From assembly GCA_016788565.1 (NCBI GenBank), contig JAEUSP010000085.1, positions 1 to 64,000 on the forward strand: a DNA stretch of 64,000 nt. The letters are read 5' to 3'. Source of the stretch: Chlorobiota bacterium. GTDB lineage: Bacteria > Bacteroidota > Ignavibacteria > OLB7. The notes beneath the pieces were generated by a model. The model saw only the letters and a list, made by a program, of their open reading frames with translations. It was not told where the DNA came from and did not search any database. Positions 7,909-18,000 of this stretch are shown piece by piece. Made by a program: the position numbers and the translations under genes. The number at the start of each line of letters is the position of its first letter. Position 1 is the stretch's first letter.

Positions 7909-8181
7909 TCAATCCTGATCTGGGTCATGGGATGATGTAACGTTGCGTTCTTCCTGGGCCGAAATCGCTGGCCGGATAGCGCGCCGAATTGCCCGCCAAA
8001 CCGCCGCCGCAGCAATCAGCGGAACAGCCATCAGCGCAAGCGTGGCGTAGGTGAGGCCATCGGTCAATCCGGCATTGGCGGCAACATCGGCACTGCAACC
8101 GGGGCAGGCCTGAAGCGTTGCCGAAGCAAGCAGCAGCGCAAGCACAACAAGGAACCACACAGCTTGAAGATGCTTCTTCAT
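7909..8181 (-). CDS. Small CPGC membrane protein, first gene of the oxidase operon
   Basis: 90 residues starting at MKKHLQAVW, with a signal-like helix (about residues 5-24), a CPGC pair at the predicted outer face, a second helix (about 42-62) and a charged tail. I chose the ATG at 8181 because the residues upstream in frame do not look like a signal sequence. It lies 60 bases upstream of the cupredoxin lipoprotein. The CxxC could bind copper or act in thiol chemistry, but the function is unknown. Confidence 0.6.
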   Translation of the reverse strand: MKKHLQAVWFLVVLALLLASATLQACPGCSADVAANAGLTDGLTYATLALMAVPLIAAAAVWRAIRRAIRPAISAQEERNVTSSHDPDQD

Positions 8182-8461
8182 GCAGAGATTGGAAGATGAA
8201 GTTTGGCCAAGAGCATGGCAAGAAGTTATGGAAAACCACCACCGCAACGTTGCACCGATCCGTTACGCAGCCGCGTAAAAAGGGGCAAACGGTTTGGAGT
8301 GGGGAATCGCTGGGGTGTAGTTTTGCGGCGGTTTTGGTGGGTGGTATTCATGGATGGGCTACATTTGCAACTACCTTCGCAAGGAGGATACCCAAGTAAC
8401 CATACTGCTCTCCGACTGGAATGATGATTTGACGAAATCTAAAAACCAAGTAAGCCATAGC
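8182..8461. other. Divergent intergenic region, oxidase operon / restriction-modification
   Basis: 280 bases between divergent genes. It must hold the oxidase-operon promoter and probably the restriction operon promoter. I see no strong consensus. An AAGGAGGA Shine-Dalgarno-like run at about 8380 is not followed by a standard start in the endonuclease frame. Confidence 0.35.
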
Positions 8462-9538
8462 ATGAAACAGCAAGAACCCTGGCTATATGGAATTAAGTAT
8501 TCAAACAGAGATTTCAGCCAAGCAGACTCATGGGGCAAGAATCAATTCAATTCTTCATTCCCTGCTGGTTTGGCAAACTTTCTTGCTTCTACAGGGCTAG
8601 ATGCCGTGTATCTTTATCTTGACAAAAAATTGAGAGTAAAGCATAAAAAAATATCCATAGAACAGCTTTATGGAATAGCTCCAAACTCTAACGACTTATT
8701 TTTTTCATTTGAAAGCCCTTATACGCCTTATCAGCAATTGCTGATTGGGACTTTACCAAGAGTTGACTTAGTGACCCAATTGAGAAGCAGCGGACAATGC
8801 TTGCGGCCAATTGAAATAAAACTGACTGCTTTACCTGACAATTCGACTTGCAGTCTGGACGAAGAGCATTATGGCTGTGAAATAGTAATTAGACCTGACA
8901 CCATTCTTTATTTAGCCTGCGGCATTGCAATGAATTTCAGAAATGATAGGAGTAAGCTATTTCCACTTATCAACACTAAGTTTGATAAGATCAAGGATTG
9001 GGCTGACGGTGCTTCTATCTGGCCTTATATAACCGATATCATTGCTGCACTTGACAACATCATGCTTTCAACTATCAACAATCAAGAGCCTCTGCTACTA
9101 CAACCTGTTTGGAAAACAGATGGCAAATCATCTATGCTCGCTACTAACTGTTTAGATATTTTTATCTGGTCAAATTTTGCATTTGCACAACTTTTTTTAG
9201 ATGTTGCAAGAGGAGAATTAGCCGTCGGATCGAATCGAATTACTCGGCAAATTCGAACGATCATTTGGCTTTTTAAAATGCTTTATGATTTTGCGAATCA
9301 TAGCCAAATCAACTATCATAAAATTATTGACGAGCTATCGTACAATACTAAAAACGACAAGGCGTTTGCCGTCAGTGGAAGGATAACACATAGGTATATG
9401 AATTGCCCGGAGCTAACAACACCAAGAATTAAAAAATGGGACATAAAAAACATAATTCTTGGTGAAGGGCAAAACCTGCTTAGTCCTGAAAGACGATTTG
9501 ACGCTATTATCTACAACTCACCTGAACTTTTTGCATAA
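8462..9538 (+). CDS. HindVP/HgiDI-type restriction endonuclease
   Basis: 358 residues resembling the HindVP restriction endonuclease family: LYGIKYSNRDF at the start, LPRVDLVTQL, then RPIEIKLTALPDNST, a plausible PD-(D/E)xK-type core with the Glu-x-Lys pair. Family members such as HgiDI cut GRCGYC; that specificity is inferred from the family. The gene is AT-rich compared with its neighbours. The stop overlaps the methyltransferase ATG by one base (TAATG), a typical R-M arrangement. An upstream in-frame ATG at 8354 would add 36 poorly supported residues. Confidence 0.85.
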   Translation: MKQQEPWLYGIKYSNRDFSQADSWGKNQFNSSFPAGLANFLASTGLDAVYLYLDKKLRVKHKKISIEQLYGIAPNSNDLFFSFESPYTPYQQLLIGTLPRVDLVTQLRSSGQCLRPIEIKLTALPDNSTCSLDEEHYGCEIVIRPDTILYLACGIAMNFRNDRSKLFPLINTKFDKIKDWADGASIWPYITDIIAALDNIMLSTINNQEPLLLQPVWKTDGKSSMLATNCLDIFIWSNFAFAQLFLDVARGELAVGSNRITRQIRTIIWLFKMLYDFANHSQINYHKIIDELSYNTKNDKAFAVSGRITHRYMNCPELTTPRIKKWDIKNIILGEGQNLLSPERRFDAIIYNSPELFA

Positions 9539-10476
9539 TGCGAACAATAGACCTTTTTGCAGGATGTGGTGGGCTATCTCTGGGTTTCCAAAACGCAGGA
9601 TTTACGATATTGGCAGCAATTGATAATTGGGAGCCTGCGGTAAAAGTGTACAGGGAAAATTTTGCTCATCCTATCTATAATTTGGATTTAGAAAGTGAAG
9701 AAAGCCTTAAATTTATAACAAGCATGAAGCCCGAAATGATTATTGGTGGTCCACCTTGCCAAGATTTTTCAAGCGCAGGAAAAAGAGATGAGACATTAGG
9801 GCGTGCCGACCTAACAATTTCCTACGCAGATACCGTAATAGCCGCAAATGCTGAATGGTTCGTTATGGAGAATGTTGAGCGAATCATGAAAAGTCATATT
9901 TTAAAAAAAGCATTGTATCTCTTAAAAAATGCAGGTTATGGAGTTTCTTATCAAATTTTAGATGCAAGTTATTGTGGTATTCCTCAAACGCGGAAACGTT
10001 TGTTCATCGTTGGCCATAAGCATTCACCTGACAATTTTCTACTCCCCTATTTCAACAAGAACCTTTCAAGCAAACCAATGACGCTGTTTGATTATTTCGA
10101 CAATACATTAGGCATTGAGTATTATTACCGTCATCCAAGAAGTTATGCAAGGCGTGGGATTTTCAGCATTCACGAGCCAAGTCCAACAATTCGTGGAGTG
10201 AATAGGCCAATTCCCAAAGGCTATACCAAGCATGAAGGCGATCCAGTTGACATTTCAAAAAACATCAGGCCACTTACTACCAAAGAAAGAAGTTTAATAC
10301 AGACTTTTCCTGAAGATTTTATCTTTCACGGCAGCAAAACTGACCTTGAGCAAATGATTGGCAATGCTGTTCCCGTAAAACTTGGCGAGTATGTTGCACG
10401 CTGCATAAACGAATACGTCAAGGACCGAAAACAAAATAGACATATTGAGGCTGCACAATTAGAATTTTCATGCTGA
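9538..10476 (+). CDS. DNA (cytosine-5-)methyltransferase
   Basis: 312 residues with the ordered motifs of m5C methyltransferases: motif I DLFAGCGGLSLGF, motif IV GGPPCQDFSSAG with the catalytic cysteine, motif VI ENVER, motif VIII QTRKRLFIVG, and motif X IGNAVPVKLGEYVA. The target-recognition region is short (about residues 180-240), normal for a type II enzyme. It protects host DNA against the adjacent endonuclease, and expected specificity follows that of the HgiDI family. It is low in GC like its partner, which suggests joint acquisition. Confidence 0.95.
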   Translation: MRTIDLFAGCGGLSLGFQNAGFTILAAIDNWEPAVKVYRENFAHPIYNLDLESEESLKFITSMKPEMIIGGPPCQDFSSAGKRDETLGRADLTISYADTVIAANAEWFVMENVERIMKSHILKKALYLLKNAGYGVSYQILDASYCGIPQTRKRLFIVGHKHSPDNFLLPYFNKNLSSKPMTLFDYFDNTLGIEYYYRHPRSYARRGIFSIHEPSPTIRGVNRPIPKGYTKHEGDPVDISKNIRPLTTKERSLIQTFPEDFIFHGSKTDLEQMIGNAVPVKLGEYVARCINEYVKDRKQNRHIEAAQLEFSC

Positions 10477-10569
10477 TAATGTGCCAGTAGTGCCCGCAAC
10501 AATGGATGCTTCAATATCAATGCGCAAATTCTCTTCTCAAACAACACTCATTCCTCACACAACACAACC

Positions 10570-11511
10570 ATGAACCTTTGCGTTATCGGCACACTTGCCT
10601 ACGACTCTATCGAAACTCCATTTGGGCGCGCCGATGATGCCCTGGGGGGGTCGGCAACGTATATCGCTACTTCGGCCAGCTATTTTACTCAGCCCATCGG
10701 GGTTGTTGGAATCGTTGGTGATGATTTTTCCAGCGATGCTCTGGAGTTCCTTCGCTCGCGCGGGGTGGATACTTCTGGAGTAGTGGTGAAAGAAGGGGGA
10801 AAAACCTTCCGGTGGAGCGGACGCTACCACCACGACCTGAACCAGCGTGACACCCTGGACACCCAACTGAACGTGCTGCTGGACTTTGATCCGGTAATCC
10901 CCGAAGCCTTGCGCGATGCCGAGTTCGTCTGCTTGGGAAATTTCGATCCAACCTTGCAAGGGAAAGTGCTTGACCAGATGCGCAATCCCAAGTTCATCGT
11001 TTGCGACACCATGAATTTTTGGATTGAAGGCGCGTTGGAAGAAGTGAAAAAAGTGCTGGCACGGGTGGATTGCCTGATTATCAACGACAGCGAAGCCCGG
11101 CTACTGAGCAACCACCCCAACTTGATCCGCTCGGCACGGATGATTATGGAGATGGGCCCCCACGTGCTGATTATCAAAAAAGGGGAACATGGCGCGTTGC
11201 TCTTTATCGGAAATGAGATGTTCAGCGCGCCGGCCTATCCGCTGGAGGAATTGTACGACCCGACCGGCGCGGGCGACACGTTTGCCGGTGGGTTTATCGG
11301 GTACTTGGCACGGGTTGGCGCAGTCACCGAAACTACTCTGCGCCGCGCGGTGATTTACGGCAGCGCGATGGCCAGCTTCTGCGTCCAGCAATTTTCGCTG
11401 GATGCCATGAAAAACCTTTCCAACCAGGAAATTCAGCAACGTGCCGACGCATTCCGCACCATTGCTCAGTTTGATTTAGACGAAGTGGAGATTGGCGATG
11501 CTACTGCTTGA
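10570..11511 (+). CDS. PfkB family sugar kinase
   Basis: 313 residues of the ribokinase/PfkB fold. The N-terminal region has the GGSATYIATSASYF substrate-side motif; the C-terminal signature DPTGAGDTFAGGF carries the catalytic aspartate and anion hole. Substrate cannot be told from sequence; the family phosphorylates sugars or nucleosides. Its last 14 bases overlap the imidazolonepropionase start, so the two genes are probably co-transcribed. Confidence 0.9.
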   Translation: MNLCVIGTLAYDSIETPFGRADDALGGSATYIATSASYFTQPIGVVGIVGDDFSSDALEFLRSRGVDTSGVVVKEGGKTFRWSGRYHHDLNQRDTLDTQLNVLLDFDPVIPEALRDAEFVCLGNFDPTLQGKVLDQMRNPKFIVCDTMNFWIEGALEEVKKVLARVDCLIINDSEARLLSNHPNLIRSARMIMEMGPHVLIIKKGEHGALLFIGNEMFSAPAYPLEELYDPTGAGDTFAGGFIGYLARVGAVTETTLRRAVIYGSAMASFCVQQFSLDAMKNLSNQEIQQRADAFRTIAQFDLDEVEIGDATA

Positions 11512-12757
11512 AAACATCACAACATTGGTCACGGTGGCCGCCCCAGCCGACCCGCCCAGCAACTCCGCAATTCCCATTCCGCACCGTGCCGGAAGCGCGA
11601 TGGGGGAACTTGGGGTGATCCGTAACGGAGCAATCGCCGTTGAGGGAGAACGGATTGCGTGGGTTGGCCCAACCGAATCGGCCAACTTCCCCGATGCCGA
11701 GCGCATTGACTGCTCCGGAAAAACGGTTCTTCCCGGCTTTGTTGATTCCCACACCCACATCGTGTTTGCCGGAAACCGCGCGAATGAGTTCGCAATGCGG
11801 CTGCGCGGGGCAACCTACCAGGAAATTGCCGAGGCTGGCGGCGGGATTCTTAGCTCGATGCGGTCCGTTCGTGGGTCAACTGTTGCAAGCCTGGTGGCCG
11901 AAAGCCTGCCACGAATCAGGAACGCTTTCCGCCACGGGACCACCACGCTGGAAGCCAAAAGCGGCTACGGCTTGGATACCGAGAATGAGTTGAAATTGCT
12001 GCACGCTATCCAGCAAGCGGCGGCGCAGGTTCCGGCAACTATTATCCCAACATTTTTGGGAGCGCACGCAATCCCACCGGAACACAAAGCCAGCCGCCAA
12101 GAATATGTGCGGAGTATTGCCGAGGAGATGATCCCGGTGGTGGCCGAGCAAGGCTTGGCGGAGTTCTGCGATGTGTTCAGCGACACGGGGTATTTCACGG
12201 TGGAGGAATCGGAGCAGATTTACAAGGCTGCGGCAAAACATGGGATGAAGCTGAAGGTCCATGCCGACGAGCTTTCCAGTTTTGGCGGAGCTGAAATGGC
12301 GGCCCGGGTTAGCGCGGTTTCTGCAGATCACTTGCTGATGATCTCCGATGCTGGAATTGCGCAGATGCGGGAGGCTGGCGTTGTGGCCACGTTATTGCCG
12401 GGAACAGCCTTCTATCTTGGGCTTCCCTTTGCTCCGGCGCGGAAGATGATTGACGAAGGGATGGCGGTGGCACTGGCCACCGACTGCAATCCGGGATCGA
12501 ACATGAGCGAGAATATGCAGATGACCCTTGCGCTGGCCTGCATGGGGATGAAGATGACGGTGGAAGAAGCGATCACCGCCGCCACGCTGAACGGCGCGGC
12601 AGCCGTGCGCCGGTCCGATCAGATCGGCTCGATTGAGGTTGGGAAATCCGCCGATGTAGCAATCTTCAACGTCCCCGATTACCCCGACATCGTGTATCAC
12701 TACGGGGTGAACCAGGTGGAGATGGTGATGAAGTTGGGGCGGGTTCATCGGGTGTGA
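11498..12757 (+). CDS. hutI: Imidazolonepropionase
   Basis: 419 residues of the amidohydrolase superfamily. Metal ligands are visible in FVDSHTHIVF, HADELSSFGGAE and ATDCNPGSN; NRANEFAMRLRGATY is the substrate loop typical of HutI. It hydrolyses imidazolone-5-propionate in histidine breakdown. I prefer the ATG at 11498, preceded by GTGGAG, over a TTG two codons upstream. No other hut genes are seen nearby. Confidence 0.93.
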   Translation: MLLLENITTLVTVAAPADPPSNSAIPIPHRAGSAMGELGVIRNGAIAVEGERIAWVGPTESANFPDAERIDCSGKTVLPGFVDSHTHIVFAGNRANEFAMRLRGATYQEIAEAGGGILSSMRSVRGSTVASLVAESLPRIRNAFRHGTTTLEAKSGYGLDTENELKLLHAIQQAAAQVPATIIPTFLGAHAIPPEHKASRQEYVRSIAEEMIPVVAEQGLAEFCDVFSDTGYFTVEESEQIYKAAAKHGMKLKVHADELSSFGGAEMAARVSAVSADHLLMISDAGIAQMREAGVVATLLPGTAFYLGLPFAPARKMIDEGMAVALATDCNPGSNMSENMQMTLALACMGMKMTVEEAITAATLNGAAAVRRSDQIGSIEVGKSADVAIFNVPDYPDIVYHYGVNQVEMVMKLGRVHRV

Positions 12758-12777
12758 TTCCAGGCCACCGAATTGCG

Positions 12778-12835
12778 CCCCCCTGCTTCGCTCTGGCGAG
12801 CTTCGCGTCCCTCCAAATTTGGGGGAAAGAAAAAA
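12778..12835. repeat. Gene-end hairpin repeat (ctgcttcgc...cttcgcgtccc family)
   Basis: Contains cctgcttcgctctggcgagc followed by cttcgcgtccctccaaattt and ggggg. Nearly the same module recurs at 40147-40200 and shorter forms at 40240 and 27852. The C-run/G-run pair can fold as a hairpin followed by A-rich sequence. It lies just after hutI. Confidence 0.7.
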
Positions 12836-12877
12836 ATAGGAAGTAGGAGAAAGGCCGGGCGGAACCACCGAATAGCC

Positions 12878-12975
12878 TCCCCGCTCATGCTAAGCTCCAT
12901 CGAAGTATGAGCGGAGCCACCGGATAGCGTCTCCGCTCATGCTGAGCTCCGTCGAAGTATGAGCGGAGCCAGCGG
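12878..12975. repeat. Two tandem REP-like units
   Basis: Two units of cgctcatgc.gagctcc.tcgaagtatgagcg type, each with ccgctcat/atgagcgg arms, at about 12878-12918 and 12930-12972, separated by a shared gccaccggatagc-type spacer. Confidence 0.85.
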
Positions 12976-13040
12976 ATAGCGAGGCAGCCGATCGGTCATC
13001 TACCGATTTCTCCCTTCGCACACAAACTTTAGATCAGCCA

Positions 13041-13087
13041 AACCCAACAAGCCGGAAACAGACTGTGTGCTTCCGGCTTGTTGGGTT
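13041..13087. terminator. Probable bidirectional terminator hairpin
   Basis: A perfect 17-bp stem (aacccaacaagccggaa with its complement) and a 13-base loop, placed between the convergent hutI and DUF4397 genes. Neither side has a long T-tract, so intrinsic termination is likely but not certain. The MITE-like element begins at its right edge. Confidence 0.55.
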
Positions 13088-13223
13088 ATACTCGGCGCAA
13101 ATTGGTTTGCGAAACACTACTCAGCTATGTGTGCTATGGATACGCTTCGCAGGCCTTCGGCTCCCGCTTTCGCGGGAATGACAGCGCGGGTTTTGTCGCA
13201 AATCACTTTCGTAGAAGTATATA
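13087..13223. mobile_element. MITE-like palindromic element, copy A
   Basis: Begins tatactcggcgcaaattgg and continues tttgcgaaacactactcagc; it has a central cccgctttcgcgggaatgac hairpin and ends in a gtcgcaaatc...agtata arm. It is homologous to copies at 46818, 62107 and 53576. No coding capacity. Confidence 0.7.
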
Positions 13224-13246
13224 ACGATTTCTGCCTGTGCCACTCC

Positions 13247-14950
13247 CTACCTCACCACCATTACCCCACACTGGCCCAACTCCCTACCATCTTCACGTAC
13301 CACGCGAACCCGATAACTCCCGCTCGATAACTCCACGGTGCTGATTCCCACCAATCGTTCACCTCCTATCTCACCCGCTATCGCTTGACCCAACACCACT
13401 CGCCCAACCATATCCACCACCTCGATCCGATCCTCCCCTACTCCACCCGACACATACCGCACAACCACTTGATCCCGTGCTGGGTTTGGCCAGAGTGCTA
13501 CGCCTCTGGCTCCTTGCTCTTCTTCCGCAACATCCGTTGTCACTGTGGTGAACTGCACCATCGGCTTTTGCAACTCGCCGTAGCTGTCGTTCAATAACGT
13601 TGCGCCCATTGTCTTCCGCTTCTCCATTCCCGTTAGCAGTAGCGTGTAGCTGCTATCGCTTGGCAAGCCCCCTTGGCTCTCGAACAGCACCTTCCCGCTT
13701 CCGGGCTGCAAGCACCGCACCGTTACTGGGCCACCAGCTACCTCGATATACTCGCTGTTCTGCTTGAAGGCAAGTCCCGCAACCGTTCGCTCCTCACCAT
13801 CGCTGAACTTCATTTGCAAGTCAACCCCTCCCAGATCGGGAATTGTGTGGAATAACCGCAGACGAACCTTCCCCGATGCTGGGCGGTCGTTCCAGTTGGT
13901 TGGTAGAATTACTGTGCTGGCGTTGCTATCCATCCCAGTGCCAACAACAAACAGTGTGTAGAGCGTGTCGGTTTGAACATTGACGGTGTCGTAGAGGAGT
14001 TGGAATTGTTCGGGCGGGCCGGTTAGGCCAACGTAGGTTTGTGCGATGGTGGGGCCAAATAAATCACTAACAATCATCGTGGCACCAAGGAGTTCAGCAT
14101 CCTGACGATTCCAGTAGGCAATGGAAGTGCTGATATACCGGCGACCAGCCGCATCTCCGGTAAATTCATCCGGCACACAATCCACATATCGCATTCCACC
14201 ATCGCCTTGATTGGCATATCGCTGCTTCTCTACCGGACGCTGCTCTAACGTATCGCTATCATTTACCATGTACAACCCAAGCGTATTCTCCGCTATCGTT
14301 CCACTAATCACCATCGTTAGCACTTTCGGGCCGATGTATTGACCTGTGAAATAGATGTTTGTCGGTTGGTCGTTTGCTAAAATTGTTGAGGTAATCCGAG
14401 TTTCCTGGCGTAGGAAATATGGTAATCCACCATTTACACCTCTACGGCTGAACCAAAATTCAGTATTAAAAGCTACTGCGCCGTTCACATCAGATGCCTT
14501 TAATGTAATATTTCCAATCTTAGATGCGGCATGGAATATTCCAATAAATATCTTTTTAAATTCCTGATACTCTGGTGTTAATGTCCGCCCAAACGTTATC
14601 CCTCGCAACGTATCCCCTGGCGTTCGCACGGCATACACCGTGTAGGCCGAATCCGATGTCACCGTAAACTCTTCCGTAAATATCGCCTCACTTTTCGGTG
14701 ATCCCGATGCTACCGCTATTACCGTATGCCCCCCAACGCCTATCGGTACCGATGCCGATGCATCAGCAAATCCCAACCCAGCCGCAAACGGCGTTGCCCC
14801 TTCATCTACGTAAAAATCTAATTTCTCTGATGGTGCCTTCTCCATGAAATTTGCAACACGCAAGCGGGGAATTGCTGTCTGGCTATACGCGCTCTGGTGA
14901 GCCATTATTATACTTATGAGAATAATGGCGATTGTGTAGAGGTTCTTCAT
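13247..14950 (-). CDS. Secreted DUF4397 protein with T9SS sorting domain
   Basis: 567 residues. Signal peptide MKNLYTIAIILISIIMAHQS..AYSQ, then repeated DUF4397-like beta domains (about residues 27-110, 130-220 and 370-460; for example RLFHTIPDLGGVDLQMKF). The last about 85 residues, starting VALWPNPARDQVVVRY, form a type A T9SS C-terminal sorting domain, so the protein is probably exported and attached to the cell surface. The role of DUF4397 is not established. It lies downstream of the SBBP gene on the same strand. Confidence 0.85.
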   Translation of the reverse strand: MKNLYTIAIILISIIMAHQSAYSQTAIPRLRVANFMEKAPSEKLDFYVDEGATPFAAGLGFADASASVPIGVGGHTVIAVASGSPKSEAIFTEEFTVTSDSAYTVYAVRTPGDTLRGITFGRTLTPEYQEFKKIFIGIFHAASKIGNITLKASDVNGAVAFNTEFWFSRRGVNGGLPYFLRQETRITSTILANDQPTNIYFTGQYIGPKVLTMVISGTIAENTLGLYMVNDSDTLEQRPVEKQRYANQGDGGMRYVDCVPDEFTGDAAGRRYISTSIAYWNRQDAELLGATMIVSDLFGPTIAQTYVGLTGPPEQFQLLYDTVNVQTDTLYTLFVVGTGMDSNASTVILPTNWNDRPASGKVRLRLFHTIPDLGGVDLQMKFSDGEERTVAGLAFKQNSEYIEVAGGPVTVRCLQPGSGKVLFESQGGLPSDSSYTLLLTGMEKRKTMGATLLNDSYGELQKPMVQFTTVTTDVAEEEQGARGVALWPNPARDQVVVRYVSGGVGEDRIEVVDMVGRVVLGQAIAGEIGGERLVGISTVELSSGSYRVRVVREDGRELGQCGVMVVR

Positions 14951-15003
14951 CTATTCTGTTCCTGTTAGGTTCATCGTGAATATGGAGTGTTCTTCCGTAC
15001 CAT

Positions 15004-15033
15004 TCCCCTCGTGATCCTATGATCACGAGGGGA
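15004..15033. terminator. Inverted repeat downstream of the SBBP gene
   Basis: A perfect 13-bp stem, tcccctcgtgatc with its complement around a four-base loop (15004-15033), 22 bases after the stop of the giant gene. No clear U-run follows, so termination is probable rather than proven. Confidence 0.5.
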
Positions 15034-15055
15034 TAGTAGGAGAATTTGTTCTCTA

Positions 15056-18000
15056 TTACCGTAAATCAAACTTCGTGGCTGGTTGCGGTTTCGCGCCCAT
15101 TGCTGGTTGCGAACCACCATTACCGTTGATTTTCAATATCCCGGTTCCATCAGTTTTCATCTTTGTGATGGCAACGTCCTTCCCAGCAATGGCCGTGCGG
15201 CGGTAGCCACCGAGACTTACCGGGAAATCGGGACTGAGCGTGGTGCTAACGATATAGAGGTTATTTGCAGGATCGGTAGCAATTCCGCCACGTGGCGGGA
15301 CAATTGGCGCGCCGACACCGCCACCAACTCCTTCCCACGCACGCCCTCCCAAATATCCCGACCAAATCGGCTGACCTGATGGTGGTGCTGGTGTTGCTCC
15401 CCCACCGAATTTTGCAACAAACCCATCGGAGACTCCGCCACGATAAGTTTTCTGCAATGTGGAAGCTCCTGCAACAGGGAAATTGGTGCTGCTGGTGGAG
15501 CCGCCAACCAACAAATCGTTGTTGGCATCGGCAGCGATTGCATATCCGTAATCCAAGTTTGTTCCGCCGAAGTAGGTTCCCCATAAGCGATTCCACGTTG
15601 CGGGGTTTGGCCCTGCGTTGAACTTCACAACCACTGCATCATAGTTTATAACGTTGGCATGGAATGGCTGGAAAGCGGTTGCTTGGCTTGGGTTTGGTGG
15701 GAAGGAGACAGGGAAATCGAATGAGAGAGTACCACCGGTAAAGGCAAGATTGCCGTTACCGTCAATGACGATATCCTGACCTTCATCAATATCATGGCCA
15801 CCATAATAGCTGGAGTATTGCAGCGCAACGGGCATTCCTCCGGCATTATCGGTAATGGCAGCAAACCAAATATCGAAATACCCAACCAGCACGTTTTGGA
15901 ACCAATTTCCGGCAAGAGGGAAATCGGGAGAGATGGTATGGCCAACTATACAGATCACCTCTTTTGGGCCAACTGGTTGTGGATACTGAATTGTACGCAC
16001 AGCCACTCCATTGCCATGATCGGTCATGGAGCCACCGTGGTAGGCAGCCCACCGTGGCATTCCCACTGGCGAAAATCGCGCCACAAAAGCATCCAGCATT
16101 GTTGGGTTTAGCCCAAGATTCAGCAGATTACCGGAAGGGGTAACGGCTGCTGGAGGTGTCGGGGGAGTCGTCATCAACGGCCCAGGAATAAGTGCAGGAA
16201 TTGCCAGACTGTTGGTGTTCCCCACCACAATGATATCCTCCAATTTCCCACCGTTCCCGCTATTTTTTCCGATAGCAATGCTGTGAATTGCATCATCCCC
16301 AGCACCACCGTAATAGGTTGACCAGCGCACACCTCCGCAGCCATCCAATTTCAGCAGGAACCCATCGGTGCCACCACCACCAAAGTTGGGTTGTGTTGGC
16401 TGTACCAACAGCAATGGGCTCGGCGAATTGTTGGTAGTTGTGGTGTATCCGCCAACAATAATGTCATTATTGGCATCGGTTATTAGGCTATGAGCAATAT
16501 CATCGCCTGAACCACCAAAATAGGTTGACCAGCGAAGCCGGCCTTTGGCATCGAATTTCGCGATAATTGCGTCGAACCCTCCACGCGCACCGGCCCCTAC
16601 GGTTCTGGGCAAATCGGTAGTAATCGAATATCCAGCAATGAGGATATTCCCCGCGCCATCCAAGGCAATGTCGTTCCCGAAATCATCATCATCGGTTGTT
16701 GATGATGTTGATTCGCCACCGCCGTAGTAGGTGGAGATTTGGGAAAAGGACTCACGAGAAAGTTTTGTGATGAACGCATCGAATGGGTATGATGGGTATT
16801 CTGGATTATTTGGTATTGTTGTGGAATTAAATGATTCGTCAAACGCTCCAGAGGTAACAGGGAAATCTTGGCTCCAGGTATGCCCAGTTGTTAGAATCGC
16901 ACCTGCCCCATCAATTGTCAGATCAATTCCATGATCTCTCCCCACACCTCCACGTAATTTTCCCCACGTTAACATTCCACTAGGGTTAATAGAAATAAGG
17001 AATTCATCAAAATCACCAGATAGCTGTCCCTCAATAGCGGTTGTTGTAACCCAGCTTGAAGAAGTAAGCCCTGTGCAAAATATATTATTCAATGGGTCAA
17101 CGTTTACACCATATACAATTTCATCCCCTGTCCCCCCAAAGAATGTTGACCAAAGAATGTTTGATCCAGTTTCTCCAGAGAATTGAGTGATAAATCCATC
17201 ATATCCTCCATTTTGTGCCAATGTTGGCTGGAATGTTCCCGAAGTAGTTGGGAAATTCGAACTGAACGTTAGCCCTACAACAACCACATCGCCATCTACA
17301 TCAAATGCTACATCCTTTGCCTGATCTTCTTTTGATCCTCCAAGATATGTGGCCCACTTTCTTGTCCCTTTATCACTGCCATCAGTTTCCTTTTTAAATA
17401 CGGCGACAAAAGCATCTCCTTTCCCTCCTCCATACGCTGTTTGTGCCGTTCCGCTGGATGATATTTCATTTGTGCTGAAAGTATATCCCACAATCGCAGT
17501 GTTTCCTGCATCGTCCATGACTACTCGATTACCAAAATCACTCTTTGATCCACCGTAATAAGTTGACCAAATTATGTCTCGAACTACATCCCCTACTTCA
17601 TCTATTGAGCGATCAATCTTTGCTACAAAAGCATCTGTCCCTCCTTGTCGGGTACGTTTATGCCCGTATGTAGAATGGCGAGGGATATTGCTTGTTCCCG
17701 GACTTGTTTCTCCGGTAATTGCAATAGTACCATCTGCCAACACAGCGATACCGTTGGCCTTGTCCTTTCCATTATCGCCAAAATAGCTAGCCCAAGATTT
17801 TGCTCCGTTTGATGAGAACTCCACAATAAATGCCTCCGTTCCTCCTCTGTAATCATACACCGCATCGCCACCCCCTTTCGTTCCTAGATCAGCACTTTCC
17901 GTAAACCCAACTGCCACTATGTTTCCTTCGGCATCCGCACCGACATCTATAGCTTGATCATTCTGGTTGCCACCATAAAAACTAATCCATATTCGCTCGC

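Larger units (their letters stand above)
12758..13246. other. Repeat-filled gap between convergent genes
   Basis: 489 bases with no gene. In order: a C-run/G-run hairpin (12778-12835), two REP-like units (12878-12975), a 17-bp perfect stem (13041-13087) and a MITE-like element (13087-13223). Confidence 0.75.

Noticed and set aside
8354-8461. An upstream ATG extending the restriction endonuclease by 36 residues
   Set aside because: The added residues do not resemble the family and the ATG at 8462 gives the expected length; the AAGGAGGA site nearby does not fit either ATG.
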